Positions 40,683 to 53,603 of a stretch of DNA of 64,000 bases are shown one piece after another (the stretch's first letter is position 1; each line of letters starts with the position of its first letter). The notes under the pieces were generated by a model. It did not search any database. It was not told where the DNA came from and was given only the letters and a program-made list of their open reading frames with translations. The position numbers and the translations under genes were made by a program. The stretch lies in contig CAMZGD010000003.1 in NCBI GenBank assembly GCA_947306365.1, positions 62,001 through 126,000 of the forward strand. Direction: 5' to 3'. The stretch is from an uncultured Bacteroidales bacterium (GTDB lineage: Bacteria > Bacteroidota > Bacteroidia > Bacteroidales > UBA932).

Positions 40683-41849
40683 ATGATAAAGAAGATTGTA
40701 TATCTGCTGATTGCGATAATCATACCTGTCGCCTGTCAGCCTCGCTCCGCGGAACCCGGCTACATCGTCCAGGTCTCTTTGGGCGGCTGGCATTCGCCCG
40801 ATTACACGGCGGATCAGTTGGTCGCCCGCATCGACTCCGTCCGTCGCCTGATTCCGGTTGAAAAAGTCATCATCGGCTGGAGCCTCGACAAGGACATCTA
40901 TCGCGAGGTGGGCGCATACCTGCATGCGAACGGCATCCGGATGCTGCTGTGGCTTCCGGTGTTTGCGGAGACCGAGGAGGTGTGTGACAACGTGCCTGCC
41001 GTCGATCTCTGGGGAGAAGTGCCCGCCAACTACGACCTGGCGGCCGGCGAAGGCTTCCGTTTCAACTGCCCGTCCGATCCGCGGAATGCCCCCGGCGTGG
41101 TCGCACTGTACGACCGTTCGTTCAGCGACTGCGGCTTCGACGGCGTGTTCCTCGACCGCATCCGGACCCAGTCGTTCGTCAGCGGTGTCAGCGGCGTGCT
41201 GAGCTGCGGGTGTCCGGTCTGTGCGGCGCGTTTCGCGGCCGAGGGCGTCGATCTCGCGGCGGTCAAGGCGGCGTGGGAGGCCGATGGCGACCGTTTCCTT
41301 TCCGTGACCGGATATGCGCCCGAGACGGGTTTCTGCTTTGCGGATTCCCTCGCGTCCGCGTTCTTCCGGGCGAAGGGACATATCGTCAGCGGGGCGGTGG
41401 CGGCGGTCGCCGACAGCCTTCGCAGCCGCGGCCTGGAAATCGGAATGGACCTGTATGCGCCGTTCATGGCGCCGTTCGTAGGGCAGGACTATGCGATCCT
41501 GTCGCGCCACGCCGACTTCATCAAGCCGATGCTCTACCGGATGACGTTCGCACCGGCTGGGATGGGTTTTGAATATGACTTGCTGCGGAAGGCGATTCCC
41601 GGCGCGTCCGGTTACCCGGACTTCGTGATGGATGTGGACTTCCTCGAATCCCAGCTGGCCGCGATGGAATCCTGCCCTTGCGCCAAGTATCCGGGCATAG
41701 AGATCAACTGGCGTGCGGATATCGCGCCGACCACCCCGGAATACGTCACCGAATCGCTGGCCGCCATCCTTCGTCACCATTATTCGGGTGCCGTGCTCTC
41801 CTGGAACATCATGGAAGCCCCCGATGCCCATATCGCCTGTCTGAAATGA
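40683..41849 (+). CDS. Lipoprotein with glycoside-hydrolase-like TIM barrel
   Basis: The 388-aa protein has a lipoprotein signal (IAIIIPVACQ). The body alternates beta and alpha elements like a TIM barrel: VIIGWSLDKDIY, GIRMLLWLPVF and DCGFDGVFLDRIR, the last ending in an Asp/Arg typical of sugar-hydrolase active sites. A CGCPVCAARF motif after it matches the Cys cluster seen in several uncharacterised GH-like proteins. It ends with EINWRADIAPTTPEY and SGAVLSWNIMEAPD. The substrate is unknown. The next gene overlaps by four bases. Confidence 0.6.
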   Translation: MIKKIVYLLIAIIIPVACQPRSAEPGYIVQVSLGGWHSPDYTADQLVARIDSVRRLIPVEKVIIGWSLDKDIYREVGAYLHANGIRMLLWLPVFAETEEVCDNVPAVDLWGEVPANYDLAAGEGFRFNCPSDPRNAPGVVALYDRSFSDCGFDGVFLDRIRTQSFVSGVSGVLSCGCPVCAARFAAEGVDLAAVKAAWEADGDRFLSVTGYAPETGFCFADSLASAFFRAKGHIVSGAVAAVADSLRSRGLEIGMDLYAPFMAPFVGQDYAILSRHADFIKPMLYRMTFAPAGMGFEYDLLRKAIPGASGYPDFVMDVDFLESQLAAMESCPCAKYPGIEINWRADIAPTTPEYVTESLAAILRHHYSGAVLSWNIMEAPDAHIACLK

Positions 41850-42733
41850 AAAAAAGGCATTCCCTAGAAGCGCGGTTGCGCGCTTTCCGCATCTGGCAGA
41901 ACCTGGGATACAATCCCTGGTCGCAGACCCGTGCCGTCACGCGGAAGGGGCGCTCCGGCGACTTTTACAGGGGCGCCTTCAATTCCATTCCCTTCCTGAA
42001 CGATGACGCCAAGCGGACGTTCGCGCACCTGCTGCTGCGTCCGGGCTATATGATTCGCGACTATATCCGCGGGCAGCACGAGCGGTATCTGGCGCCTTTG
42101 ACGGCCCTGATCGTATTCTATGCCTTTTTCGCGCTGGTCTCGGCCGTCTTCCAGCCGGTACAGCATCACGATGAGTTTCCGAAGCGCATCGGCAAGGATG
42201 CCGAAATCGATGTCCAGCTTAATGACAAGGACTATTCCGAGTCCCGCATCCTGCAGAATATGGTGAAGATCATGGAGAAGGGGTACCTGTATCTGCACCT
42301 GGACCAGCATCCGGACAAGGTTGAGACGCATCGGGATGCCGCTTTGGCTGCACTGGAGGGAACGCTCCGGAGCCAGGGCATTCCACTCTTTATCAGTCAG
42401 TTCCTGTTCCTTTGGATTGCGATGTTCTTCGCGTTGCGCCGATACCGGGAAAGCCTTTCCGCCTGTGCCGCGGCATCGGCCTACACGCTTTGCCTGTTCA
42501 GTTTCTACATGTTGTTCGCGCTCCTGCTGACGTGGGGGGAGAGCACCTCGCTCAGCCTGCTCCTGATGCTGTTCCTGCTAGCGGTGATCTACCGCCAGTG
42601 GCTGGGGCTTCCTTGGAAGAAAAGTGTCGGGCGGGGCGTGATGACCGGCGTGTATTATGGCCTTGCATACGGCCTTTTGATTCTGCTGGTCAGCGGCGTG
42701 GTCCTGCTGATTGCCTACCTGAAAGCCCGATAG
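41846..42733 (+). CDS. DUF3667 membrane protein
   Basis: The 295-aa protein from ATG 41846 overlaps the previous stop (ATGA). The N-terminal part resembles DUF3667: a short cytoplasmic segment, then RTFAHLLLRPGYMIRDYIRG and the first helix LTALIVFYAFFALVSAVF. A loop of about 90 residues follows, then four more helices. Its function is unknown. It shares the operon with TSCPD and kinase genes. Confidence 0.75.
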   Translation: MKKRHSLEARLRAFRIWQNLGYNPWSQTRAVTRKGRSGDFYRGAFNSIPFLNDDAKRTFAHLLLRPGYMIRDYIRGQHERYLAPLTALIVFYAFFALVSAVFQPVQHHDEFPKRIGKDAEIDVQLNDKDYSESRILQNMVKIMEKGYLYLHLDQHPDKVETHRDAALAALEGTLRSQGIPLFISQFLFLWIAMFFALRRYRESLSACAAASAYTLCLFSFYMLFALLLTWGESTSLSLLLMLFLLAVIYRQWLGLPWKKSVGRGVMTGVYYGLAYGLLILLVSGVVLLIAYLKAR

Positions 42734-42749
42734 GAATAAATGTTTTGCC

Positions 42750-43586
42750 ATGAATGCCAGATTGATTGACATCAATGAATACGAGCTCTCCGGCGGGGGA
42801 AAACTGGGGGAGAGCTATATCCGCCGGGACAATCCGGACGTGCTGCTCAAACTCTATTCGACCCGGCTGGAAGCGGAGGGACTGGAGGAATATGCGCGGG
42901 CCTGCAAGGTATACCGCATCGGCGTCCCCTGTCCGGAACCCGGTGAACTGGTCCGTACCGGTGACGGCCGCCTCGGTATCCTCTACAAGCGGATCGTGGG
43001 CAAGAAATCCTATGCCCGTGCCCTGAGCGAGCATCCGGAGCTGGTGGATACCTATGCCGTCGCATTTGCCCGGCTGACCCGGGAACTCCATTCCACGAAG
43101 CCGGAGCCGGGCCTGTTTCCGTCGGCCAAGGAGCAGTATGTTAAGGGTATATATGACAATCCCTATCTTTCTTCCGATGAGAAGAAGCGCCTGGAACGCT
43201 ATATCGATGCATTGCCCGACGGCGATACCGCCGTCCACGGTGACCTGCATCACGGCAACGCCATCTTCACGGAAGACGGGAAACAGTATTTCATCGACCT
43301 GGGCGATTTCTGTACGGGAACCCCGTATTTCGACCTGGGCATCGTGTACCTGCAGACCTGCCTGGTCCCCGAGGAGATCGAGCAGGAACTCTATCACATC
43401 GGGCTGCCGTTATCCAAGGCATTCTGGAAGACCTTCGTGGCGGCCTATTTCGGTCCGGATATCCCGCAGGAGGAAGTGGCGGAACTGCTCAAGCCATACG
43501 CCGTTCTCCGCATCCTCGTCGTCGAGCGCGCGACCGGGGTTCCGTTCCCCTTCATCCGGCCGGAGCTCCGTTCCATGATTTATTAG
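42750..43586 (+). CDS. Aminoglycoside-phosphotransferase-like kinase (TIGR02172-like), copy 1
   Basis: The 278-aa protein kinase-like fold has LSGGGKLGESY in place of a P-loop, VLLKLY supplying the ATP Lys, AVHGDLHHGNAIF as the catalytic Asp loop and FIDLGDFC as the metal-binding DFG equivalent. This matches the APH/choline-kinase group, and I recall it as the TIGR02172-like paralogous family. The substrate is unknown. A second copy is at 58093-58926. Gap to DUF3667 is 16 bases, so it is in the same operon. Confidence 0.8.
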   Translation: MNARLIDINEYELSGGGKLGESYIRRDNPDVLLKLYSTRLEAEGLEEYARACKVYRIGVPCPEPGELVRTGDGRLGILYKRIVGKKSYARALSEHPELVDTYAVAFARLTRELHSTKPEPGLFPSAKEQYVKGIYDNPYLSSDEKKRLERYIDALPDGDTAVHGDLHHGNAIFTEDGKQYFIDLGDFCTGTPYFDLGIVYLQTCLVPEEIEQELYHIGLPLSKAFWKTFVAAYFGPDIPQEEVAELLKPYAVLRILVVERATGVPFPFIRPELRSMIY

Positions 43587-44823
43587 CCGAACTGTTTTCA
43601 ACCATGACGATGAAACGATGCTTACTGATCCTTTCCCTGCTGGGATTGGCCCTGTCGTGCGGGCCGCGGGAGCAGGTGACCGTACTGCCGGACGGTATCG
43701 GGGACAACCTGTACCGATTCGGGGTGAACACGAATCCCTACGAGTATTTCAACTTGCCGGAAACGCCGGTTCCTGCCGGATATAAACCATTCTATATCAG
43801 TCATTACGGCCGTCACGGCTCGCGCAGCGACTGGGGCGATGCGTACGGCCCCGTGGTGGAGAATGTCGGCAAGGCGCACGAAGCCGGTGTGCTGAGCGAG
43901 GAAGGGGAGCGGGCGTACGGGCAGCTCCAGACGATCTACGCTTTGCACGACGGCATGAACGGCCGCCTCACGCCACGCGGCGCGCGCGAGCACCGTCAGA
44001 TCGCACGGCGGATGTACGGAAAGTACAAGAAAGTGTTCCGCAGCGGAAACCGTCACGTCCGTGCCGTTTCCAGCACTTCGCCGCGCTGCCTGGTCAGCAT
44101 GGCGGCCTTCACCGGCGAATTGCTTTCGCTGGATCCCAAACTGGATGTCAGCTGGGACACCGGCGAGAAAATGATGCAGTACCTCAGCAGCGCCGATCCG
44201 GAAGATCTGACGAAGGAAGTCTACCCGCTGATCCTGCGCTATTCGGAGACCCACAAACCCGACACGGCATACTTTGCGCGGCACTTGTTTACTGACGAGG
44301 CGGCCGGCAGGGAGGCGGTGGGCGTTTCCATCGAAGAGCTGCTGAACGACGTCATGTCCTTCGCCGCCATCAGCGGCGCGTTCGACCAGGACCAGACCTT
44401 GCTCGATCTCTTCAACGTGGAAGACTTGAAGTTCTATTCGCGCCTGCTTTCGATGAACTTCTTCCTCCGCCAGTGCAACAGTGCGGAATACGGCGACCGC
44501 CGGATGGCTGTGCCGGAGGTGGGCGCCCTGGTGGACGACTTGATTGAAAAGGCCGATGCCGCCATCGAAACGGGAGACTGCGTCGCCGACCTTCGTTTCG
44601 GGCACGACTATCATCTGCTGGCCTTCTCTGCCCGGCTTGGGGTAAAGGGCGTCGGGGAGCGCCTGACCAATGAGGAAGCGCCGGAATGGCCGGGCTGGCT
44701 GTACACGCCGTTCGCCGGCAATATCCAGCTGGTGTTTTATCGGAACAAGTCCGGCGACGTGCTGGTCAAATGTTTCATCAACGAGCGGGAAACCACGCTC
44801 CTGGGCCTTCCGGGCGGCCCGTA

Positions 44824-48332
<3,509 letters not shown>

Positions 48333-48336
<4 letters not shown>

Positions 48337-48761
48337 GCTTCGGAATTCGTTTTAAGGGATGCATCCAGGCATACGGCATTCTCCGTAAACGACAAGCCGC
48401 TGACGGCGATGCGGTCAAAGACAGTTTTCAGCTGCGGGATGACTTCCAGGTTCAAGACGGCCTGTCTGCCGTCGAAACGCTCGATGAGCCCGGCCGGCGC
48501 TTTTTCAATGAGGAGATTCCTGGCCTTGTCCAGGAAAAAGCCTCCCACATTGCCTGCATCGAGTTCGGCGGTCAGCCGGCTTCCTTCGATCGAGACGATC
48601 CGTATGTCGGCCGAGACGGTGGGCGACAGCAGTCCCAGGACATTCAGGGCAAAGGAGACGGTTGCTGTATCCGCGGAACGATAGGAGAGGGTCAGTCCCT
48701 TGACCGGCGACTTCTGCCGGATGACGTCGTTCAGTTCTTCAAAAGTGGTTTGCAGTTGCAT
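48333..48761 (-). CDS. 142-aa protein of unknown function, first gene of the SPT operon
   Basis: The product is 142 aa from ATG 48761; the longer track version adds unrelated sequence upstream of the -7 box. No signal peptide, membrane segment or motif is recognised. Sequence alternates beta-like and helical stretches (KGLTLSYRSADTATVSFALN and GGFFLDKARNLLIEKAPAGL), like a soluble lipid-binding or PRC/START-sized domain, but that is only a guess. The stop overlaps the SPT start (ATGA), so translation is coupled. Its own promoter is at 48777-48784. Confidence 0.75.
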
Positions 48762-48776
48762 AACGAAATTATTATG

Positions 48777-48784
48777 CAAATATA
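48777..48784 (-). promoter_or_regulatory. -7 box of the SPT operon
   Basis: The minus strand reads TATATTTG, a perfect -7 box, 15 bases from the ATG at 48761. It sits at the edge of a 193-base gap with no other gene; an A/T-rich stretch adjoins it. Confidence 0.6.
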
Positions 48785-48939
48785 AAAAAAAAGCGGGAGT
48801 ATTCGTAACTTCGTCCGTTAAGCAGTCTCCCCCCAATAGGTAGATCCTCGAAGCCTGCGGCAATGAAGGAAAGGTCGGTAAGATGCTGAATGAATTAGTG
48901 GGGATTGTGGGTTTGAGTACGCCATAAGCAGTTTTTTTA

Positions 48940-48947
48940 TATTTTTG
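48940..48947 (+). promoter_or_regulatory. -7 box of the metal-efflux operon
   Basis: TATTTTTG, a perfect match, ends seven bases before the ATG at 48955. The remainder of 48762-48939 shows no gene, RNA or clear terminator to me, apart from a T-rich run at 48932-48938. Confidence 0.55.
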
Positions 48948-48954
48948 CAGGCGT

Positions 48955-49323
48955 ATGCTACAGTTTCGACAAGGTTGGAAGCGTTTCATGACGGTGTCTT
49001 TCATCGCCATATTCCTGTTCAACTATGTCAATTCCACCATGTTCTGGCACAGCCACATGGTGGGCGAGTATCTGATCATTCACTCCCATATCTACGGAGA
49101 TGCGCATCAGACGGGGCGTGCTCCATGCGGACACACGTCGGCAGAACTGCTCTTGCTTTCGATCGTCAACCAGACGGTTTCGCTGGAGAAAGTGGTTTCG
49201 GCCATCGATCTGCAGCCGCTGCGTCAGATGGTGACAGTTGTCCTGGACTTACTCTCCGTTCCTGTCCAGTCCATTGACGTCCCGCACGTTTCCCTGCGCG
49301 GGCCGCCCGTGCTTGATCGATGA
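48955..49323 (+). CDS. Small His-rich exported or membrane protein ahead of an RND efflux operon
   Basis: The 122-aa protein starts with a charged N-terminus then FMTVSFIAIFLFNYVN, an uncleaved anchor or signal. A short segment holds many His and one Cys (FWHSHMVGEY, HSHIYGDAHQ, APCGHTS), which may bind metal. The C-terminal half is amphipathic. Similar small proteins precede CzcB-like genes in other Bacteroides, as I recall. It starts the operon with the adaptor gene 67 bases downstream. Confidence 0.6.
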   Translation: MLQFRQGWKRFMTVSFIAIFLFNYVNSTMFWHSHMVGEYLIIHSHIYGDAHQTGRAPCGHTSAELLLLSIVNQTVSLEKVVSAIDLQPLRQMVTVVLDLLSVPVQSIDVPHVSLRGPPVLDR

Positions 49324-49390
49324 ACTTCTGATCCGGGTTGCGAAGCTTCCGGAACCATTATCCATTCATCCATCAAGCCAAAGAACAACC

Positions 49391-50497
49391 ATGAAATATT
49401 ATATTTCGGCGCTGGTGCTCCTGGCGTCGGCCCTTGTGGGATGTGGAACGCGTGAACAAGCGCAGGCATCCCTCCCGGAATCGGGCTTTTTCATTGAAAA
49501 TGAAACTGTTTCCATTGTGCCCGATTCGCCCCTTTCATCCAAACTGGTACTGGAGCAAATCACTCCTGCTCCTTTGAGATCGACAGTTAAGACCACGGCT
49601 TCGGTTGGGCCGAAGGCCGGTGGCGTTGCCGAAGTGGGCGCTCCTTTCGGTGGACGGATTACTCGTTCGTTCGTCCGGCTGGGCGACGCTATCCGTCGCG
49701 GACAGCCCGTTTTCGAGATCAACTCGATTGACTATATGGAAGCGGTCAAAACCTATTTTGAGAACCAGAACGCTGTCCGGCTGGCAGAAGCCAACCGCAA
49801 GCGCAAGGAAGCCCTGCACGCGTCCGGCCTGCTGGCCGACCGGGAGTGGGAGGAAATATGCGCCGAAGCCCAAAATGCGGAGAATGCCTTTGAAATCGCC
49901 CGGCAGTCCCTGGCTGTCTTCCGGGTCGATCCTTCCGAAATCCGTGTCGGCGAACCCTTGAAAGTGACTTCTCCTATCTCGGGGAGAGTTGTCGAAAGCA
50001 ACATCGTGATCGGGGCTTATCTGGACGCTGATGCTGCGGCGCCCGTCACCATTGCGGATCTTTCCAAGGTTTGGGTTACAGCTCATGTCAAGGAAAGCCA
50101 GGTATCCGGTCTGACCCGGGGCGGCAAGGCCACTGTCGAAACGGATACGGCTGAAAGAAGGGAAGGCACCCTTTTCTACATCGGAGAACTCCTCGATGAA
50201 AAGACGCGAACCGTTCCCGTCGTCATAGAAGTCGACAATGCGGATCGCGCGCTGAAACCGGGTATGTTCGTAACGGCTCAGTTCGACTGGGAAATAGGGA
50301 ACGCACTGACCATTCCCGCATCAGCCGTCTTCCAGGGAGAGGGCACGAAATACCTCTACGTCCGCGTGGACGACGAAACGTTTGTCAAGCGTCCTGTCCG
50401 GGTGGAAACCCTGGAAGGGGGACGTCAACGGGTGTTGTCGGGTCTTTCCGGCGGAGAAACCATCATCGCCGACGGCGGCATCTATCTGAGCAAATAG
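49391..50497 (+). CDS. Efflux RND periplasmic adaptor (CzcB/CusB-like)
   Basis: The product is 368 aa from ATG 49391 (the track start is 51 codons upstream). A lipoprotein signal ends SALVGC. Membrane-fusion-protein layout is visible: lipoyl halves (GGVAEVGAPFGGRITRSFVRLGDAIRRGQPVFEI), a helical hairpin, and a beta-barrel with KVTSPISGRVVESNIVIGAYL. It bridges the RND pump and outer-membrane channel, encoded just downstream. It should act in periplasmic metal export; the metal is unknown. Confidence 0.92.
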   Translation: MKYYISALVLLASALVGCGTREQAQASLPESGFFIENETVSIVPDSPLSSKLVLEQITPAPLRSTVKTTASVGPKAGGVAEVGAPFGGRITRSFVRLGDAIRRGQPVFEINSIDYMEAVKTYFENQNAVRLAEANRKRKEALHASGLLADREWEEICAEAQNAENAFEIARQSLAVFRVDPSEIRVGEPLKVTSPISGRVVESNIVIGAYLDADAAAPVTIADLSKVWVTAHVKESQVSGLTRGGKATVETDTAERREGTLFYIGELLDEKTRTVPVVIEVDNADRALKPGMFVTAQFDWEIGNALTIPASAVFQGEGTKYLYVRVDDETFVKRPVRVETLEGGRQRVLSGLSGGETIIADGGIYLSK

Positions 50498-50501
50498 CCT
50501 T

Positions 50502-53500
50502 ATGGAAAGGTTCTTTACGTATGCCCTCAAGCGACGGGGGCTCATTGCCGTCATCTTCCTCGTAGTATCTCTTTTCGGCATCTATGCATGGACGCGTCTA
50601 TCCATCGACGCCTATCCTGATATCGCCGATGTCACCGTCCAGGTAGTCACCCAGGTGCCGGGTCTTGCCGCCGAGGAGATCGAACAGCAGATCACTGTTC
50701 CACTTGAGCGGGCGCTCAACGGCATTCCTTCGCTCGATATGATGCGCAGCAAGAATGCCTTCGGCCTGTCCATCATCGTTCTGGTATTCCAGGACGGGAC
50801 GGAGGATTATTGGGCGCGTCAGCGGGTAAAAGAGTGCATCGGAGACGTGGAACTCCCATATGGCGCTGTACCTGAACTCAATCCGCTGACCTCGCCTACA
50901 GGTGAGATCTACCGCTATGTACTTGTCGGGGAGGGGTATTCCCTTCGCGAACTGACGGATATCAACAAATGGACCGTCATCCCGGCCCTGCAGCAGATAC
51001 AGGGCGTCGCGGCCGTCAGCAACTATGGCGGCCTGACCACCCAATACCAGCTGGAGGTCGATCCGCAACGTCTGCTGGAGTATGACCTGACGCTCACAGA
51101 TATTGAAGAGGCGCTTGAAAACAACAACGCCAATGCCGGGGGAAGCATGATCAGTATTGGAGACGTAAGCTATGTGGTGCGGGGTGTCGGCCTGGTCCAT
51201 GATTTGGAAGAGATGGGCGACATCGTGGTCAAGAACGAGGACGGTGTCCCAGTGTTCCTGAAGGATGTTGGCCTGCTACGGTACGGAAATTTGGAGCGCA
51301 AGGGCATCCTGGGCTATGTTGATGACCATATCAGTTTCGACGATGGTGTGGAAGGAATCGTGCAGATGCTCCGTTACCAGAATCCTTCCCGTGTGCTGGA
51401 AAAGGTACATAGGACGGTGGATGAACTCAATCGCGAAGGGTTGCCGGCTGGTGTTGTGATCCGACCGTTCATGGACCGTACCGAACTGGTGGGAACGACG
51501 CTCCATACCGTCGAGCACACCCTGCTGTTCGGCATGCTGCTGGTCGTCGGCATCCTGCTCATCTTTCTGGGCAGTTTCCGCAGTGCCCTGATCGTGGCGG
51601 CAACGATCCCGGTATCTTTGCTGATCGCTTTCATCCTGATGCACGTGACCGGCATTCCGGCCAACCTCCTCAGCCTGGGTGCCATCGACTTCGGCATTCT
51701 GGTGGACGGAGCCATCGTGATGACCGAGATGCTGCTTAAATACCGGGAAGAGGACACAACCCGTCCGCTGTCCGGTCGAGAGACTGTCTCGCGCATCAAG
51801 GACGTCGCCAAGCCCATTTTCTTCTCGACGCTCATCATCATCGTCGCCTATACGCCGCTCTTCGCGTTCGAGCGCATAGAGAAGAAACTATTCACGCCGA
51901 TGGCTTTCACAGTGGGCTATGCGTTGCTCGGAGCACTTTCTGTTGCACTGATTCTGATTCCCGGCCTGGCTTATGCCATTTATCGGAAACCGCAGAAAGT
52001 CTATCACAACCGGCTGTTGACCCGCATGACGGACGATTATCGCAAGCGGACGGACAAACTGCTTGACAGCCCAAAACAGATTCTGGCGGGTATCGCCGCC
52101 GTGCTGGCAGCGGTAATCGTCATGGTTATTACCGTGGGCAAGGACTTCCTGCCCAACCTTGACGAGGGGGGCATCTGGATCCAGGTACAGACCCCTCCGG
52201 GCATTTCGCTCGAGAAATCGACCGAAATGGCCAACACGCTCCGAAACAGACTGAAGGAATTCGATGAAGTGACCTATGTCATGACCCAGGTGGGCCGCGA
52301 CGACGAGGGCGCCGAAGCCTTCACGTCCTCCCACATTGAGGTCAGTGTCGGATTGAAGCCTTACTCCCAGTGGAAGATGGGCAAAAGCAAGGATGATCTC
52401 ATCGCCCAGATGGCCGATACCATCGCCCTGATGCCTGGCTATCGGGTCGGCTTTTCCCAACCCATCATCGATATGGTGATGGACCAGATCGCCGGTTCAC
52501 ACAGTGACCTGGCGCTCAAGGTCTATGGAGACGACCTTACGGAAGTGCGCGGTATTGCCGAAAAAGTGGAACGCATCCTGGCCGGCATTCCGGGCGCGAC
52601 CGACGTCATCATCGACCAGGAACCGCCGCTTCCTCAACTGCAGATAACTGTCGACCGCGAAAAGGCCGCCTATTATTGTGTTAATATATCGGACGTCGCC
52701 CAACTTATCGAAACGGCGTTGGGCGGACGTGCCGTTTCGCAGGTTTTCATCGGGAACCGTATATACGATGTCATCTGTCGCTACCGCGAAGATGTGCGCG
52801 ACACGCCCGAGAAAATTGCCGCCCTGTCGCTGGTATCCGCTTCCGGGGCTCGCATTCCGTTGTCTGCCGTGGCAGATGTATCGACGCGACTGGGCGCCAG
52901 TTTCATCTCCCGTGAGATGGGCCGCAGGCATCTGACTGTGCGCGTGAACCTGCGCGGCAAGGACCTGACGACCTTCCTGAACGAAGCGGACGCGCGCATC
53001 CGAAAGGAAGTGGACTACGACCATAGCCGCTATTCGTTGAAATGGGATGGCCAGTTCGAGAACCAGCGGCGCGCCTACGCCCGCCTGGCCGTCCTCATTC
53101 CTTTCGTGCTTGCCGTTATGTTCATCCTTCTGTATGGTGCGTTCCGGGACTTCCGACAGGCCGGGCTACTGATTGCCCTGCTGCCGCTCGCCCTCTTCGG
53201 CGGCCTATTGGCCCTCAACGTGCGCGGAATGACGTTCAACGTTTCGTCGGCCGTGGGCTTTATCGCCCTCTTCGGCCTGACCATCCAGAACGGCGTTATC
53301 ATGATCTCGCACATCAATAACCTGCGGTTCAGGGGAATGCCGCTGCGGGAAGCCGTCATCGAAGGTGCTTCGCACCGTCTCCGGCCGGTCCTGATGACCG
53401 CCACGGTCGCCATCCTCGGACTGTTGCCGGCATCGCTGGCGACGGGCATCGGTTCCGACGTGCAGCGGCCGCTCTCGACCGTCATCGTCTATGGGCTCCT

Positions 53501-53603
53501 GTTCTCGACCCTGATCACCCTGTTCATCCTTCCGTCGCTTTATTACCGGCTGGAACGCCGGAGAGCACAAAAATCCGTTTTGCAAGATGAAGAAGATTTC
53601 TAG
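50502..53603 (+). CDS. Heavy-metal RND efflux pump (CzcA/CusA family)
   Basis: The 1033-aa protein has twelve membrane helices with two large periplasmic loops. The N-terminus (RGLIAVIFLVVSLFGIYAWTRL) is followed by DAYPDIADVTVQVVT as in CzcA/CusA. TM4 carries IDFGILVDGAIVMTEM, and later segments include LFGLTIQNGVIM. The DFGxxVDGA motif with Asp/Glu points to heavy-metal RND (HME) pumps rather than drug pumps; Cu, Zn, Co or Ni cannot be separated here. It lies 4 bases after the adaptor gene and overlaps the channel gene by 17 bases. Confidence 0.93.
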   Translation: MERFFTYALKRRGLIAVIFLVVSLFGIYAWTRLSIDAYPDIADVTVQVVTQVPGLAAEEIEQQITVPLERALNGIPSLDMMRSKNAFGLSIIVLVFQDGTEDYWARQRVKECIGDVELPYGAVPELNPLTSPTGEIYRYVLVGEGYSLRELTDINKWTVIPALQQIQGVAAVSNYGGLTTQYQLEVDPQRLLEYDLTLTDIEEALENNNANAGGSMISIGDVSYVVRGVGLVHDLEEMGDIVVKNEDGVPVFLKDVGLLRYGNLERKGILGYVDDHISFDDGVEGIVQMLRYQNPSRVLEKVHRTVDELNREGLPAGVVIRPFMDRTELVGTTLHTVEHTLLFGMLLVVGILLIFLGSFRSALIVAATIPVSLLIAFILMHVTGIPANLLSLGAIDFGILVDGAIVMTEMLLKYREEDTTRPLSGRETVSRIKDVAKPIFFSTLIIIVAYTPLFAFERIEKKLFTPMAFTVGYALLGALSVALILIPGLAYAIYRKPQKVYHNRLLTRMTDDYRKRTDKLLDSPKQILAGIAAVLAAVIVMVITVGKDFLPNLDEGGIWIQVQTPPGISLEKSTEMANTLRNRLKEFDEVTYVMTQVGRDDEGAEAFTSSHIEVSVGLKPYSQWKMGKSKDDLIAQMADTIALMPGYRVGFSQPIIDMVMDQIAGSHSDLALKVYGDDLTEVRGIAEKVERILAGIPGATDVIIDQEPPLPQLQITVDREKAAYYCVNISDVAQLIETALGGRAVSQVFIGNRIYDVICRYREDVRDTPEKIAALSLVSASGARIPLSAVADVSTRLGASFISREMGRRHLTVRVNLRGKDLTTFLNEADARIRKEVDYDHSRYSLKWDGQFENQRRAYARLAVLIPFVLAVMFILLYGAFRDFRQAGLLIALLPLALFGGLLALNVRGMTFNVSSAVGFIALFGLTIQNGVIMISHINNLRFRGMPLREAVIEGASHRLRPVLMTATVAILGLLPASLATGIGSDVQRPLSTVIVYGLLFSTLITLFILPSLYYRLERRRAQKSVLQDEEDF

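Noticed and set aside
48762-48939. Possible small RNA or tRNA in the largest gap
   Set aside because: No cloverleaf, conserved RNA motif or strong terminator is visible; only promoters at the edges are supportable.
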